This document shows, piece by piece, positions 1 through 7,563 of a DNA stretch of 11,223 nucleotides. Location: NCBI GenBank assembly GCA_026770585.1, contig MU646675.1, positions 166,468-177,690 on the forward strand, read 5' to 3'. The notes beneath the pieces were generated by a model. The model worked only from the letters and a program-made list of their open reading frames with translations. It did not search any database and was not told the origin of the DNA. Origin of the DNA: Baffinella frigidus (lineage: Eukaryota > Cryptophyceae > Cryptomonadales > Baffinellaceae). The first letter of the stretch is position 1, and the number at the start of each line of letters is the position of its first letter. A program made the position numbers and the translations under genes.

Positions 1-95
1 AACATGAGTCGTATATCACCAAGTATACAACGTATACGAAGGTAATGTTAGGTCAACATGAGTCGTATATCACCAAGTATACAACGTATACGAAG
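1..95. repeat. Tandem duplication, 54-bp period
   Basis: The 41 bases at 1-41 recur without change at 55-95, separated by 13 bases, so the period is 54 bp. Each copy contains two GTATAC palindromes seven bases apart in start-to-end spacing. The repeat may extend leftward beyond the window. No gene is seen here. Confidence 0.9.
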
Positions 96-146
96 ATAAC
101 AGCAACCCGACGATACCTTTATCCCGGAACGGGCTGCTCTTTGATA

Positions 147-209
147 CTTGGAGCCATTTGAACATTGCTTGGAGCCATTTCGGCAGTGCTTGGAGCCATT
201 TCGGCATTG
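147..209. repeat. 21-bp minisatellite, three units, plus a distant copy
   Basis: Three adjacent 21-bp units occur at 147-167, 168-188 and 189-209, each starting CTTGGAGCCATTT. A fourth unit, identical to the consensus, lies alone at 440-460. Because 21 is divisible by three, the minus strand reads as a seven-residue repeat (QCRNGSK-like) inside a 158-codon open frame at 48-524. That frame has low-complexity flanks and no recognisable domain, so it is read as a repeat by-product. Related GCCATTTT/AAAATGGC pieces recur at 5271-5780. Confidence 0.9.
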
Positions 210-250
210 TTCAAGAGAGTCCTCTCCCAGCCTGAACCCCTGCCTCCCTG

Positions 251-403
251 CCCCTCTCCCCCCCTTCCTTCGAGACCTATTGTAGAAATGGGCTACGCGC
301 GGATTCAAGGTCAGGTCAGGAAATGAGATCAGGAACTGAAAAAACGTCAAAAATGAACTTTTATGCAATCTTAGGCCCCTCTCCTCCCCTTCCTTCGAGA
401 CCT
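251..403. repeat. 28-bp pyrimidine-rich direct repeat
   Basis: The 28 bases at 251-278 recur at 376-403 with one difference; both end in CCTTCCTTCGAGACCT. With the 21-bp units at 189-209 and 440-460 on the outside, this gives a nested local duplication about 125 bp apart. No function is seen. Confidence 0.8.
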
Positions 404-536
404 CCTCGCGCACCAGACGGTCCCCCCCGACCCGGAATTCTTGGAGCCATTTCGGCATTGCGAGGGTGAATTCTGGAGAACTCTCCCTCCCTCCCTGCAT
501 CCCTTCCTTCCTGAAGTTTGTCAAGACCTAAAACTG

Positions 537-617
537 TAAAACTTCAGGGCCCGCCGAGACAAATAAAACTTCAGGGCCCACCGAGACAAATAAAATTTCA
601 GGGCCCACCGAGACAAA
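537..617. repeat. 27-bp tandem repeat, three units
   Basis: Three contiguous 27-bp units lie at 537-563, 564-590 and 591-617. Each contains TTCAGGGCCC followed by CCGAGACAAA, with only one or two differences between units. The following 618-776 holds short AGTGGAAC-type similarities but no gene or clear element. Confidence 0.92.
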
Positions 618-776
618 AGTCGAGAGTGGAACATCTCAAAGCAAAAGTGGAACCTCTGTTAACTTAAGAAGTAACAGTGGAGAATTGGAGCCCTTATTCA
701 TGATTTCATCCCGGTCCGTGACCGACAGTTGCGAAACCCGCTCTACCCTGAAACCGTGGGGGGGGGGTGCAGGTTA

Positions 777-926
777 ATCCGGGGACATGTTTAATCTGAA
801 AGAAAATGAATCCCTATGTGTTCATAGGAGTTAGACGAAGGTCAATTAGGGCCCTAAGGAAATCTAATTAGGGCCAGAATCCGGTTTGATAGGCCATTTT
901 CTCTTAAATTGAACATGTCCCCGGAT
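777..926. mobile_element. MITE-like inverted-repeat element, 150 bp
   Basis: The ends are inverted repeats of about 31 bp: 777-807 and 896-926 match at about 27 positions, both starting ATCCGGGGACATGTT when read inward. The interior carries a direct repeat of TAATTAGGGCC-like sequence near 843-885, related to AATTAGG blocks at 4879-4917. There is no coding capacity. Short length, inverted ends and no transposase fit a non-autonomous DNA transposon. No clear target-site duplication was found, so the class is not assigned. Confidence 0.6.
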
Positions 927-1099
927 GCAGGTGGTGGGTGATCGTCTGGGGGGGTTCCTGAAGGGTTGGAAACCGCTGGGGGGGCTCAAGGCGGCGCTGG
1001 ACGTTCCTGCCGAGCAGCCAGGGGGGGGGGACGGGTTGGTGTTCGACGTTATTCGCCACAGGTGTGACCCTTCCCACAGCGTACACCAGCAACTTATTC

Positions 1100-1308
1100 T
1101 TTTCTCTACGCATAAGTTGACATATTTGAAGGGGAAATGACTTAAGAAAATGAGTTTTAGAACTCCTTTCATGAGATAAGTGTGGCATCGATCCACCGTT
1201 GTCCCTGATGGAGATGGAACGAGGTAAGTGTTGCTTCAGGAGGACCCCCGCGTGGCCCATTCTTAAGTCAATTCCCCTTCAAATATGTCAACTTATGCGT
1301 AGAGAAAA
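1100..1308. mobile_element. Long inverted repeat, 48-bp arms
   Basis: The arms 1100-1147 and 1261-1308 are reverse complements over 48 bases with a single mismatch, with a 113-base interior. The arms start TTTTCTCTACGCATAAG and end at CTTAAGA. The right part of the left arm and its inner neighbour (1120-1178) recurs as a direct copy at 1319-1378, just outside the right arm. This suggests a rearranged or nested element. Minus-strand open frames through here (864-1260) have no recognisable domain. Confidence 0.75.
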
Positions 1309-1379
1309 TAATAATTTGATGTATTTGAAGAGGAATTGACTTAAGAAAACGAGTTTTAGAACTCCTTTTTTGAGATAAA

Positions 1380-1558
1380 CACAGCGAGCGGGCTACGAAG
1401 GGGGGGGGCTAAGAAGGGGGGGGGGGTCGGATTCTGAGCGAGAACCGATTAGGATGTCCGTAGGTCTAGCCTATGTCCCTGCGGAATTGCCTGCTGTAGG
1501 GTCCCATGGATTATTATGTACGGGTTATTCACGAAATCGCGGCGTATCCCGCTGTGTG
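1380..1558. mobile_element. Family R element, diverged copy
   Basis: This 179-bp segment begins CACAGCGAGCGGGCTACGAAG-like and ends CCCGCTGTGTG, the same inverted ends as the better preserved copy two bases downstream. Its middle (about 1473-1540) matches the CCTATGTCCCT...GTAGGG and GGTTATTCA blocks of the family. It has grown by two G runs (1400-1408, 1416-1426). The family assignment rests on block order and termini rather than a full alignment. Confidence 0.6.
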
Positions 1559-1560
1559 CC

Positions 1561-1719
1561 CACGCAGCGGGCTTCCAAGGGATTTTCGGACCATTTCGGG
1601 CCGAGTTTCCGTTACTTTATCCGTAGGAACCCCCCAATGAACCTTCGGGTTTTCTACCGTAGGGTCCTAGGTCTTATCGCTCAGGGGTTATTCAAAATTC
1701 CTTCGAAGTCCGCTGTGTG
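1561..1719. mobile_element. Family R element, 159 bp
   Basis: The termini 1561-1579 and 1701-1719 are 19-bp imperfect inverted repeats (CACGCAGCGGGC... against CCGCTGTGTG). The interior matches the reverse complement of 9570-9729 along its length, including the TCCGTAGGAACCCCCC and GGTTATTCAA blocks. The far copy is 160 bp, so both are essentially full length. It sits head-to-tail with the copy at 1380-1558. An open frame at 1454-1762 runs through both copies and is an accident of the repeat. Confidence 0.75.
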
Positions 1720-1721
1720 CG

Positions 1722-1973
1722 TTGCTACACCTATGCGGAACATTGCTACAGCCCTCTCATAGGCACGGTCCTGGCACGCCAACGGCGTTGCCCTTGGGAA
1801 TCCTTCACGTAGGATTTCTTACGCCCCTCATAGGAACCCTCACCTCTCATAGGTAGGACCCTCCTTCCATCCTTCCGGGAGGATCTCGTTGCCTATCAAA
1901 GGTCGAGCGAATCCTCCCCTCTCCACAAGCGTAGGAACCCTGGTTGCTATACCTATGCGGAACATTGCTACAG
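1722..1973. repeat. 30-bp direct repeat pair
   Basis: The 30 bases at 1722-1751 recur at 1944-1973 with one difference (TTGCTAC/TACCTATGCGG core). Between them are several CTCATAGG and GTAGGA fragments. A second short pair, ACTGGGTTGCTTCCTT-like, lies near 2010 and 2045. Nothing gene-like is seen in 1720-2270. Confidence 0.85.
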
Positions 1974-2271
1974 ATGAAAGTGCTGTTAGTAACAGACGTT
2001 GCTGCAAGACTGGGTTGCTTCCTTCAGCACAGGGATCACACCCACTGGGTTGCTTCCTTTACTGAAGAGCCAAAATTCCCGCCCCCGGTTGACTAATCCT
2101 GGCTTTCTCTAGCCAATGGCTCCAACGTCTGCCGAGGCGGGCCTATCCCCGGATAGTACTCACAGCAAGTAGGGGCAGCATAACACGCAGTGCACCGCCC
2201 CGACCGGAGGGATTTCATCCGGACGAGTATTCCTGAGAAACACCGTTTCGGGGATCTCCGATCCGATTTTA

Positions 2272-2338
2272 GTGTATCTTGAGGCTATAAATGGATGCTA
2301 GATAGGCGATCGTCTTATTTATACCCTTTAAGATACAC
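2272..2338. repeat. Small inverted-repeat element, 67 bp
   Basis: GTGTATCTT at 2272-2280 is mirrored by AAGATACAC at 2330-2338, and the pairing extends inward through TATAAAT-like sequence with one gap. It could be a small MITE or a hairpin. No coding sequence is present. Confidence 0.5.
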
Positions 2339-2400
2339 CCAAATCGTTGGATTCACGAAGGAGGTGCGCACGTGCCGGCAAAAAACCTGACCAATTCATT

Positions 2401-2446
2401 GATTGGTTGATTGATTGATGTATAGATAGATAGATAGATAGATTGA
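2401..2446. repeat. ATTG/GATA microsatellite
   Basis: The tract contains GATTG-type repeats followed by five GATA-type units. Similar TTGATTGATTGATGG stretches occur at about 6897-6911 and 7133-7147 within another repeat family. This is simple sequence with no further function visible. Confidence 0.85.
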
Positions 2447-2537
2447 TGTGTACGTGAATTCACTGTAACATCCGTGAATTCCCGCCAAGTTGAGGCCCGA
2501 TCAAATGGCGCAGACGTGTAGCCACTAGGGGCCTCAC

Positions 2538-3160
2538 GGCCTACCGTAGTCGACACCGTAGGCTCAACTCCCCTGATTTCCGTTCCCATACGCAGGTCGA
2601 GCGAAGGTCGCGCGGTTAAAATGTGGGACTCAGAGGGAGGGCAGGATGGGGGCCTGCCTAGTTGGACTCCTACGAGAAACCCGGGTCTAGGAGTCCTACG
2701 GCCTACCATACGCAATCCCGTAGGCTCAACTCCCCTGCTTTCCGTGACCATACGCAGGTCGAGCAAAGATTGCGAGGAAGGCATGTGGGACTCAGAGGGC
2801 GGGCAGGACGAGGGGCAGCATAGGGGGACTCCCACGAGAAACCTTGGTCTAGGAGCCCTACAGCCTACCATCCACACGAGGCTCTCCGTGCGAACAAAAT
2901 TAACGTCGATTGTAGCGTTTTGTGGGGAGAATTGGTCACTTGGCGCCCGCTTTTCGGGCGCCACGTGACTAAACATATAAAAATGACCACACAAAAGCGT
3001 ACAATCGACTCTTATTCCGTTCGCATGGATAGCCTCGTGTGGGTAGTCAACACCGTAGGCTCAACACCCCTGATTTCCGTGACCATACGCAGGTCGAGCA
3101 AAGATCGCGAGGAAGGCATATGGGACTCCGAGGGCGGGCAGGATGGGGGGCTGCTCGACT
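2538..3160. repeat. 162-bp tandem repeat, about 2.7 units, interrupted
   Basis: Anchor CCATACGCAGGTCGAGC occurs at 2586, 2748 and 3083. The first spacing is 162 bp; the second is 335 bp, which is 162 plus a 173-bp insert at 2870-3042. Units also share CCGTAGGCTCAAC and GGGCAGGA blocks. As 162 is divisible by three, long frames stay open on both strands (minus 2353-2994, plus 2621-2968) and give 54-residue repeats, but none resembles a known domain. A diverged inverted copy lies at 7634-7700. Confidence 0.88.
2870..3042. mobile_element. 173-bp inverted-repeat element inserted in a tandem repeat
   Basis: Removing exactly these 173 bases restores the 162-bp unit of the host repeat, so the boundaries are defined by comparison with the empty copies. 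The termini are inverted repeats of about 54 bp at roughly 80% identity: both read CACACGAGGCT inward, with GCGAAC and GTCGATTGTA shared further in. The centre has a second hairpin, TGGCGCCCG against CGGGCGCCA, near 2940-2962. No clear target-site duplication is seen and there is no coding capacity. It is a non-autonomous DNA transposon-like element. Confidence 0.8.
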
Positions 3161-3285
3161 CGAGAGGCGCCGCGTGCTTCATTCGAGGGGGGGGGGGGGT
3201 TCGGGAGGGGACCCTGGCTGATAAGGAGGTTGTGGAGGAGGCGCCAGTGGTACCTGTCCCCTTCATAAACCTCGCGCGGGCTCGT

Positions 3286-3383
3286 AGATATTTTGCCCCC
3301 CCCCCCCCGAAATTTTACAGGTAAATTTCATGGGGGGGGGGTCACAATTTACCTGTGAAATTGGGGGGGGGGGCGAAATATCT
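3286..3383. mobile_element. Inverted-repeat element with poly-C/poly-G arms
   Basis: Arm 3286-3327 and arm 3346-3383 are reverse complements: AGATATTT, then a C run (3296-3308) against a G run (3363-3373), then AATTT-ACAGGTAAATT. A third run of ten G lies in the loop at 3332-3341. The homopolymers sit inside the stem and differ in length, as expected for slippage after the inverted repeat formed. Confidence 0.75.
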
Positions 3384-3446
3384 GCCTCAACCATACACCC
3401 CAGTCGCTAAATTCGGAAGCTTCGTACATGCCCCTCCTGGTCTCCC

Positions 3447-3632
3447 CCTTAAGTGGCCAGTAGGCTCATACGCCTTTTGACTGCGTGGCCACTTAAGGAT
3501 TATCAGGCGCCGTGCACCGCACCGCGGAAAGAAGGCTGGTAAGGCTTCGAGGCACTCATTTGACTGTCAAGAGGTCCTAGGTAGGTCCTAGGGCCCTACG
3601 GTAGGGCGTATGAGCCTACTGGCCACTTAAGG
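3447..3632. mobile_element. Element with perfect 28-bp inverted termini
   Basis: The ends 3447-3474 and 3605-3632 are perfect 28-bp reverse complements starting CCTTAAGTGGCCAGTAGG. A further short inverted copy, TGGCCACTTAAGG at 3487-3499, pairs with the left end alone. The last 57 bases (3576-3632) occur again at 7038-7094 with few differences. There is no coding potential. Confidence 0.78.
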
Positions 3633-3665
3633 CTTCGTCGAATCGAGGCACTGAGCCTGGGCTAT

Positions 3666-3878
3666 CCACTCGAGGCTGGAAGAGGGAGTATTTTAAATGT
3701 GTGGTTGTTAAATTTAGTACCAGTCACGGGCAGGCTTGGTCACGTTTTTGTGGGGAATTCCTCCAGGAACGTGACCAAACGCGCGATATTTGTGTGAAAA
3801 TTACTACACAGCAGTCCACTTGTAAAGGACTTTTAAAGTTGAAACTTTTAAAATAGTCACATTTCTAGTCTCGAGTGG
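3666..3878. mobile_element. Degenerate inverted-repeat element, 213 bp
   Basis: The outer ends read CCACTCGAG inward on both sides and continue with patchy matches to TATTTTAAA, about 35 bases in all. Nested inside is an 11-bp inverted pair, TTGGTCACGTT at 3736-3746 and AACGTGACCAA at 3768-3778. A GAAAATTACTACACAG block at about 3797 links it to the elements at 4173-5050. The element lies 33 bases from the preceding one. The stretch 3880-4170 beyond it has only a small hairpin (4017-4034, TCCCCGG/CCGGGGA) and no gene. Confidence 0.55.
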
Positions 3879-4330
3879 CACCAAGAGCCCCCACATCGGG
3901 AATTTTACATCAGAGCCCCCCCCCCACTTAGCAGCCTCCGGTGCCCTCAGGAAGCGGTCCATCTAAACGATTCTGGTACAAATGCAATTCAAATCAGGGC
4001 ACGGGGCTTGAAATTATCCCCGGAAATCCGGGGAAGATAGGCATTGGTGGCTGCCTGGAGCTGTAGCTTGGCGCAATAATACTTCATGTGTACCACGAAA
4101 CACTTTTAGCGCGAAACGTCGCGTTTGAAATTCGCGCGTATGACCTGGCGTTGGCTGCAGGCGGACGGCTTCCGCGTCAACGAAAATTACCACACAGTTG
4201 GATCTTACTAGTAATAGTACAGATTTTTTTATCTTACTAGTAATAGTGAAGCATTTTTAAATTACTGCAGTGTAGTAATTTAATTGTAGTAATTCAACCT
4301 GAAGTGTTGTTGATGCAGGTGGACGAGGAC

Positions 4331-4433
4331 CCAACGGTAGGCAACCCGTAGGGACATAGGGGGGTTCCTATGGATAAGGTAACGGAAAGGTGGCCCGATT
4401 TGGGCCGAAATTCCCTTCGTAGCCCGCTGTGTG
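4331..4433. mobile_element. Family R element, truncated, reverse orientation
   Basis: The segment ends in CCCGCTGTGTG at 4433. Read on the minus strand it matches 1561-1660, including GGGCTACGAAGG, TTTCGG, TTTCCGTTAC and AGGAACCCCCC. The other terminus is missing: the copy stops at 4331, directly against an exon-like GTGGACGAGGAC block at 4319. It is embedded between two AATTACTACAC-type blocks. Confidence 0.65.
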
Positions 4434-4711
4434 GATTACTACACTATCTGAAAATTACTACACAGTTGGATCTTACTAGTTGGGGCACAGCCTTTTTTTA
4501 TCTTACTGGTAATAGTACATATTTTCACATCATTACACAGTTTGTAGTAACTTAATCGATGGTTGTACGGGCAGGTGGACGAGAACGCATCGGAGTAAAA
4601 TAGTACATATTTTAAATTACTGTATAAATACTTTACAAATAGTACATATTTAAAGAATTACTACACTATCTGTAGTACTTGTACCGGCAAAGTGAAGTGT
4701 GGTTGATGAAG

Positions 4712-4852
4712 GTGGACGAGGACGCGTTGGAGGAGGCTGCCCGTGTAAAGCGCGATAATGCTTCACGTGTACCACGAAATGCTTCACGTGTACCACGAAT
4801 CTCATCTCGTGAGATAACTGAATCACTTCATTTTCAGAAGGAGGATGAATAG
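4712..4852 (+). pseudogene. Exon-like fragment fused to a 21-bp repeat
   Basis: After GATGAAG the sequence reads VDEDALEEAARVKRDN and stays open for 46 codons to a TAG, passing through two in-frame NASRVPR units. The acidic first half has a codon pattern typical of coding DNA (GTG GAC GAG GAC GCG TTG GAG GAG). Related starts occur at 4319, 4575 and 5054, each right after AG. The product is unknown. With so many partial copies and no downstream continuation, it is more likely a copied exon fragment than a working exon. Confidence 0.3.
4757..4798. repeat. 21-bp perfect tandem repeat, two units
   Basis: Units 4757-4777 and 4778-4798 are identical (AATGCTTCACGTGTACCACG plus A). A related single copy lies at 4078-4098 with two differences and shares its upstream GCGC-AATAAT context. 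The unit contains the CACGTG E-box hexamer only in part (CACGTGT), which is not interpreted further. Confidence 0.92.
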
Positions 4853-4945
4853 GAGAAATTAGATAGGGCGTAGTAAATGCAATTAGGCCTCCTAAGTAAA
4901 TGACAAGGCTAATTAGGGAACTGATTCAGTGATCTGTCGAGATGA
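4802..4945. mobile_element. MITE-like inverted-repeat element, 144 bp
   Basis: The ends 4802-4829 and 4917-4945 read TCATCTCG inward and then share an imperfect AGA(T)AACTGAATCA block. The interior has AATTAGG repeats near 4879 and 4910, like those in the element at 777-926. No coding capacity or clear target duplication is present. Confidence 0.55.
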
Positions 4946-5053
4946 ACTTGGCTGAAGTTGGACTGCGGCAACGAAAATTACTACACAGTTGGATCTCACT
5001 AGTAATAGTAAAGCAATTATGAAGTGATTTAACCTGAAGTGTGGTTGATGAAG

Positions 5054-5143
5054 GTGGACGAGGACGCGTTGGAGGAGGCAGCGCGTGTAAAGCGCGATCG
5101 CCCCGTCGGCAAGGCTGGGGTACATCCCAACGACCCTTCCTGA
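5054..5143 (+). pseudogene. Exon-like fragment, longest copy
   Basis: Following GATGAAG, 29 codons are open to a TGA at 5141: VDEDALEEAARVKRD, then RPVGKAGVHPNDPS. Most third positions are G or C. The middle part, GTAAAGCGCGATCGCC, recurs near 5279 and 5353, and the tail CATCCCAACGACCC recurs near 5371 and 5434, so the fragment has been cut up and copied locally. Two in-frame TGA codons precede it, so it could only be read as a spliced exon. The protein family is not recognised. Confidence 0.3.
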
Positions 5144-5589
5144 ACCCTGAACCCTGAAGTTGATTGGAACACCATAAAGTCACAAACTCATTCGTTTTCC
5201 TGGGGGGGGCAGATCGGCTCTGTCATTCGGGAACCCCTGTGCAAATGCCGCGCGTGCTGACCTTGGTGGAGCCATTTTGTAAAGCGCGATCGCCCCGTCG
5301 GCAAGGCCGGGGTACGCCATTCACTCCCGGACAAAAAAATGTACTCTATTTGTAAAGCGCGATCGCCGGGGTACATCCCAACGACCCTCCCTCCCCTGAG
5401 CCTCAGGCTGGGGTAAGTCGTTCAGTCCTGGACCATCCCAACGACCCTTCCTGGACCCTGAACCCTGAAGTTGATTGGAACCCCATAAAGTCACAAACTC
5501 GTTCATTTTCCTGGGGGGGGCAGATCGGCTCTGTCATTCGGGAACCCCTGTGCGAATGCCACGCGTGCTGACCTTGGTGGTGCCATTTT
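5123..5589. repeat. 156-bp direct duplication, 311 bp apart
   Basis: Segments 5123-5278 and 5434-5589 align over their whole length without net gaps and with few substitutions. Both run from CATCCCAACGACCCTTCCTG to GCCATTTT and contain two and a half CCCTGAA units and a G run before CAGATCGGCT. Between them, 5279-5433 holds two shortened copies of the GTAAAGCGCGATCGCC block. The open frames here on both strands only mirror the duplication. Confidence 0.9.
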
Positions 5590-5632
5590 CTGCTTCCAGA
5601 CACCAAGGTCATCACTGGAAGCAGAAAACGGC
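5569..5632. repeat. Two interlocked inverted repeats
   Basis: TGACCTTGGTG at 5569-5579 pairs with CACCAAGGTCA at 5601-5611 (11 bp, perfect). GCCATTTTCTGCTTCCAG at 5582-5599 pairs with 5615-5632 (18 bp, one mismatch). The order of the arms is A, B, A', B', so the stems interlock as in an H-type pseudoknot, not a simple nested hairpin. Whether it is transcribed is unknown. Confidence 0.75.
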
Positions 5633-5681
5633 TCCAGAGGTGCTGACCTTGGTGTGGGAAGCCCGTTGGAAATGGCTCAAG

Positions 5682-6421
5682 TGACATCCTCGATTTGGTC
5701 TACATTAGAGGGCTGGTGGCTGGGCGAGGAGCACGCGTGCTGACATTGCTGGGGGAAGCAGAAAATGGCTCCAATGGCTGACGTTGCTGCGGTGGGGAGA
5801 AGTTGCTTGGAACCCCAAACTCATTCACGTTCCTGGGGGGAGCAGATCGGGTCCCAGGGCGGGTCGATGCATGACTTGGCAGCCAAGGGTGCTTCATGTG
5901 GAGATAACGTGCTTCGATACCCACAAAGGCACAAACTCATCCACGTTCCTGACTGGTGCTGACCTTCCTCTGGGGAGCAGATCGGCTCCCACAAAGGCAC
6001 AAACTCATCACCCACAAAGGCACAAACTCATCCACGTTCCTGGGGGGGGCAGATCGGGTCCCAGGGCGGGTCGGTGCATGACTTGTCAGCCAAGGGCTGA
6101 CATCCTCGATTTGGTCCACATTAGAGGGCTGGTGGCGGGGCGAAGAGCACGCGTGCTGACCTTGCTAGCGAGGGCCGCGCGTGCTGACCTTGCTGGGGGA
6201 AGCAGAAAATCGCTCCAATGGCAAACCCTGCTGTAGAAATTATTTGATTGGATACCCATCAAGGCAAAACCCATTCACGTTGCTGACCTTGCTGGGGGGA
6301 GCAGATCGGCTCCCACAAAGGCACAAACTCATCACCCACAAAGGCACAAACTCATCCACGTTCCTGGGGGGGGCAGATCGGGTCCCAGGGCGGGTCAGTA
6401 CACGACTTGTCAGCCAAGGGC
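5682..6421. repeat. Nested duplication array
   Basis: Two duplications overlap here. 5682-5750 recurs at 6098-6166 (offset 416), and 5972-6097 recurs at 6296-6421 (offset 324, 126 bp). A shorter unit, AAAGGCACAAACTCATC, is itself repeated twice within each copy. The motif CGCGTGCTGAC, often followed by CTTG, recurs at 5251, 5562, 5734, 6150 and 6178. Minus-strand frames give recurring peptides such as RPGTRSAPPRNVDEF, which reflect the repeat and show no known domain. Confidence 0.88.
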
Positions 6422-6593
6422 GCCTTCCGCCCTGGCTCCTCCGCCCCCCTCGGGGTACACGCCCCCTCCATCTTTGCATGTATAGGGATCCATGCTGATA
6501 TCGAGGGATTAATGGATCATGTGGGATGAACCGCGGATGAATCGCCCCCCTCGTGGTACGCGCCCCTCCTTCTCTTCATGTGTCGGGTATCAC

Positions 6594-6690
6594 CAACTCG
6601 GCACACGCAAGGCAGTCACCTCGGACAGTTGGCTTCGGCGTCCGCGTGACCGGTCACGCGGGCGTTCACGAGCCTGCCGGCGGGGCTGTT
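6594..6690. repeat. Insert related to 10647-10697, with 20-bp palindrome
   Basis: ACACGCAAGGCAGTCAC at 6603-6619, GGCTTCGGCG at 6631-6640 and GTTCAC-AGCC at 6664-6674 recur in the same order on the minus strand at 10697-10647. At 6642-6661 a perfect 20-bp palindrome, CCGCGTGACCGGTCACGCGG, interrupts the alignment and is absent from the other copy. The block separates two copies of the GGGGTAC-core repeat. Its function is unknown. Confidence 0.65.
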
Positions 6691-7037
6691 CATGGATCAT
6701 GTGGAGGGATGAATTTCCCCCCTCGTGGTACGCGCCCCTCCTTCTCTTCATGTGTCGGGGTCCATGCTGATATCGAGGGACGACTTGTCAGTCGAGGGTG
6801 CCTTCCGCCCTGGCTCCTCCGCGCCCCTCGGGGTACACGCCCCCTCCATCTCTTCATGCGTAGAGATGAATGCTGATATTGAGAATTTGTTAATAATTGA
6901 TTGATTGATGGATCGTATGGAGGGGTGAATAAATTACCTTCCGTCTTGGCTCCTCCGCCCCCCTCGGGGTACACGCCCCCTCCTTCCCTTCAAGTATCCC
7001 GTAAGTGCCCAACGGGCGAATAATCACCCGTGGACGC

Positions 7038-7094
7038 CCTAGGCAGGTCCTAGGGCCCTACGGTAGGGCGTATGAGCCTACTGGTCACTTAAGG
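7038..7094. repeat. Partial copy of the 3447-3632 element
   Basis: These 57 bases match 3576-3632 with about two differences, including the CCTAGGGCCCTACGGTAGGG core and the right terminus CTGG(T/C)CACTTAAGG. Only one inverted end is present, so this is a solo end. It lies within the GGGGTAC-core repeat array. Confidence 0.85.
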
Positions 7095-7415
7095 GATAGG
7101 GATGAATGCTGAAATTGAGGGATTAATTAATAGTTGATTGATTGATGGATCGTATGGGGGGGTGGATGAAGCACTTTCCGCCCTGGCTCTTCCGCCCCTC
7201 TCGGGGTACACGCCCCTCCTTCTGTGCATGTGATCACTGAGCAGCGGCCGAGTTCCTTTTCGCCGCCAAGGCGAAATTCCGGTTAGGTTCCAGGGCAGTG
7301 GATAAGATTCTAGTAAAAATTGTTTAGATGGACTGTATCCATGAAGCCCCCGGTGGCTGCTGAGTGGAGAGATCAATGCTGGTATCGAGGGATTAGTGGA
7401 TCATATGGAGGGGTG

Positions 7416-7563
7416 GATCTCATATGGAAACACTTGTGATTCATAAACTTGGTTGCAATCAAAATTACTACACGTTTGCTTTAATATTACATGTAAAGAT
7501 CGTTATGTGTAGTAAATTTCATTGAATCCAGTTTACAAATTATAAGTGTTTCCATACGAGATC
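7416..7563. mobile_element. MITE-like element, about 142-148 bp, A+T-rich
   Basis: Both ends read GATCTC(A/G)TATGGAAACACTT inward, and the inverted similarity continues for about 60 bases to TTACTACAC. The core is A+T-rich. The flanks GGGGTGGAT and ATCGCCCCCC match the continuous sequence in sister repeat units (GGATGAATCGCCCCCC at 6533), so the insertion site can be seen. A 2-3 bp duplication (AT or ATC/GAT) is possible. It has no coding capacity. The core resembles the elements at 7768-7898 and 4173-5050. Confidence 0.8.

Larger units (their letters stand above)
4173..5050. repeat. Dispersed AATTACTACAC / TTACTAGTAATAGT family
   Basis: Copies of a block starting GAAAATTAC(T/C)ACACAG and running to GGATCT(T/C)ACTAGT begin near 4173, 4447 and 4970. 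Further ATTACTACAC pieces lie near 4434 and 4662, and TTACTAGTAATAGT occurs as a direct repeat within the first copy. Each copy is followed by CCTGAAGTGT-like sequence or its remnant. The region is A+T richer than its surroundings and lacks clear inverted ends, so it is listed as a repeat cluster, not a single element. Confidence 0.7.

Noticed and set aside
147-209. CRISPR array
   Set aside because: The 21-bp units are directly adjacent with no unique spacers, and there are no cas genes. The same applies to the 24-, 27- and 32-bp arrays.
48-524. 158-codon minus-strand open frame
   Set aside because: It runs through 21-bp and 28-bp repeats and low-complexity pyrimidine DNA. It shows no domain, and its repeat peptide follows from the 21-bp unit length.
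2353-2994. 213-codon minus-strand open frame with internal 54-residue repeats, and overlapping plus-strand frames
   Set aside because: The 162-bp unit is a multiple of three, so frames stay open on both strands. The frame also crosses most of an inserted element. No known domain is seen.
5093-5101. GCGATCGC octamer resembling the cyanobacterial HIP1 motif
   Set aside because: It occurs only in copies of one local repeat block, and nothing else suggests cyanobacterial DNA.
5142-5160. CCCTGAA repeats resembling telomeric DNA
   Set aside because: Only about two and a half units are present, in each of two duplicated segments. They are too few for a telomere or an interstitial telomeric tract.
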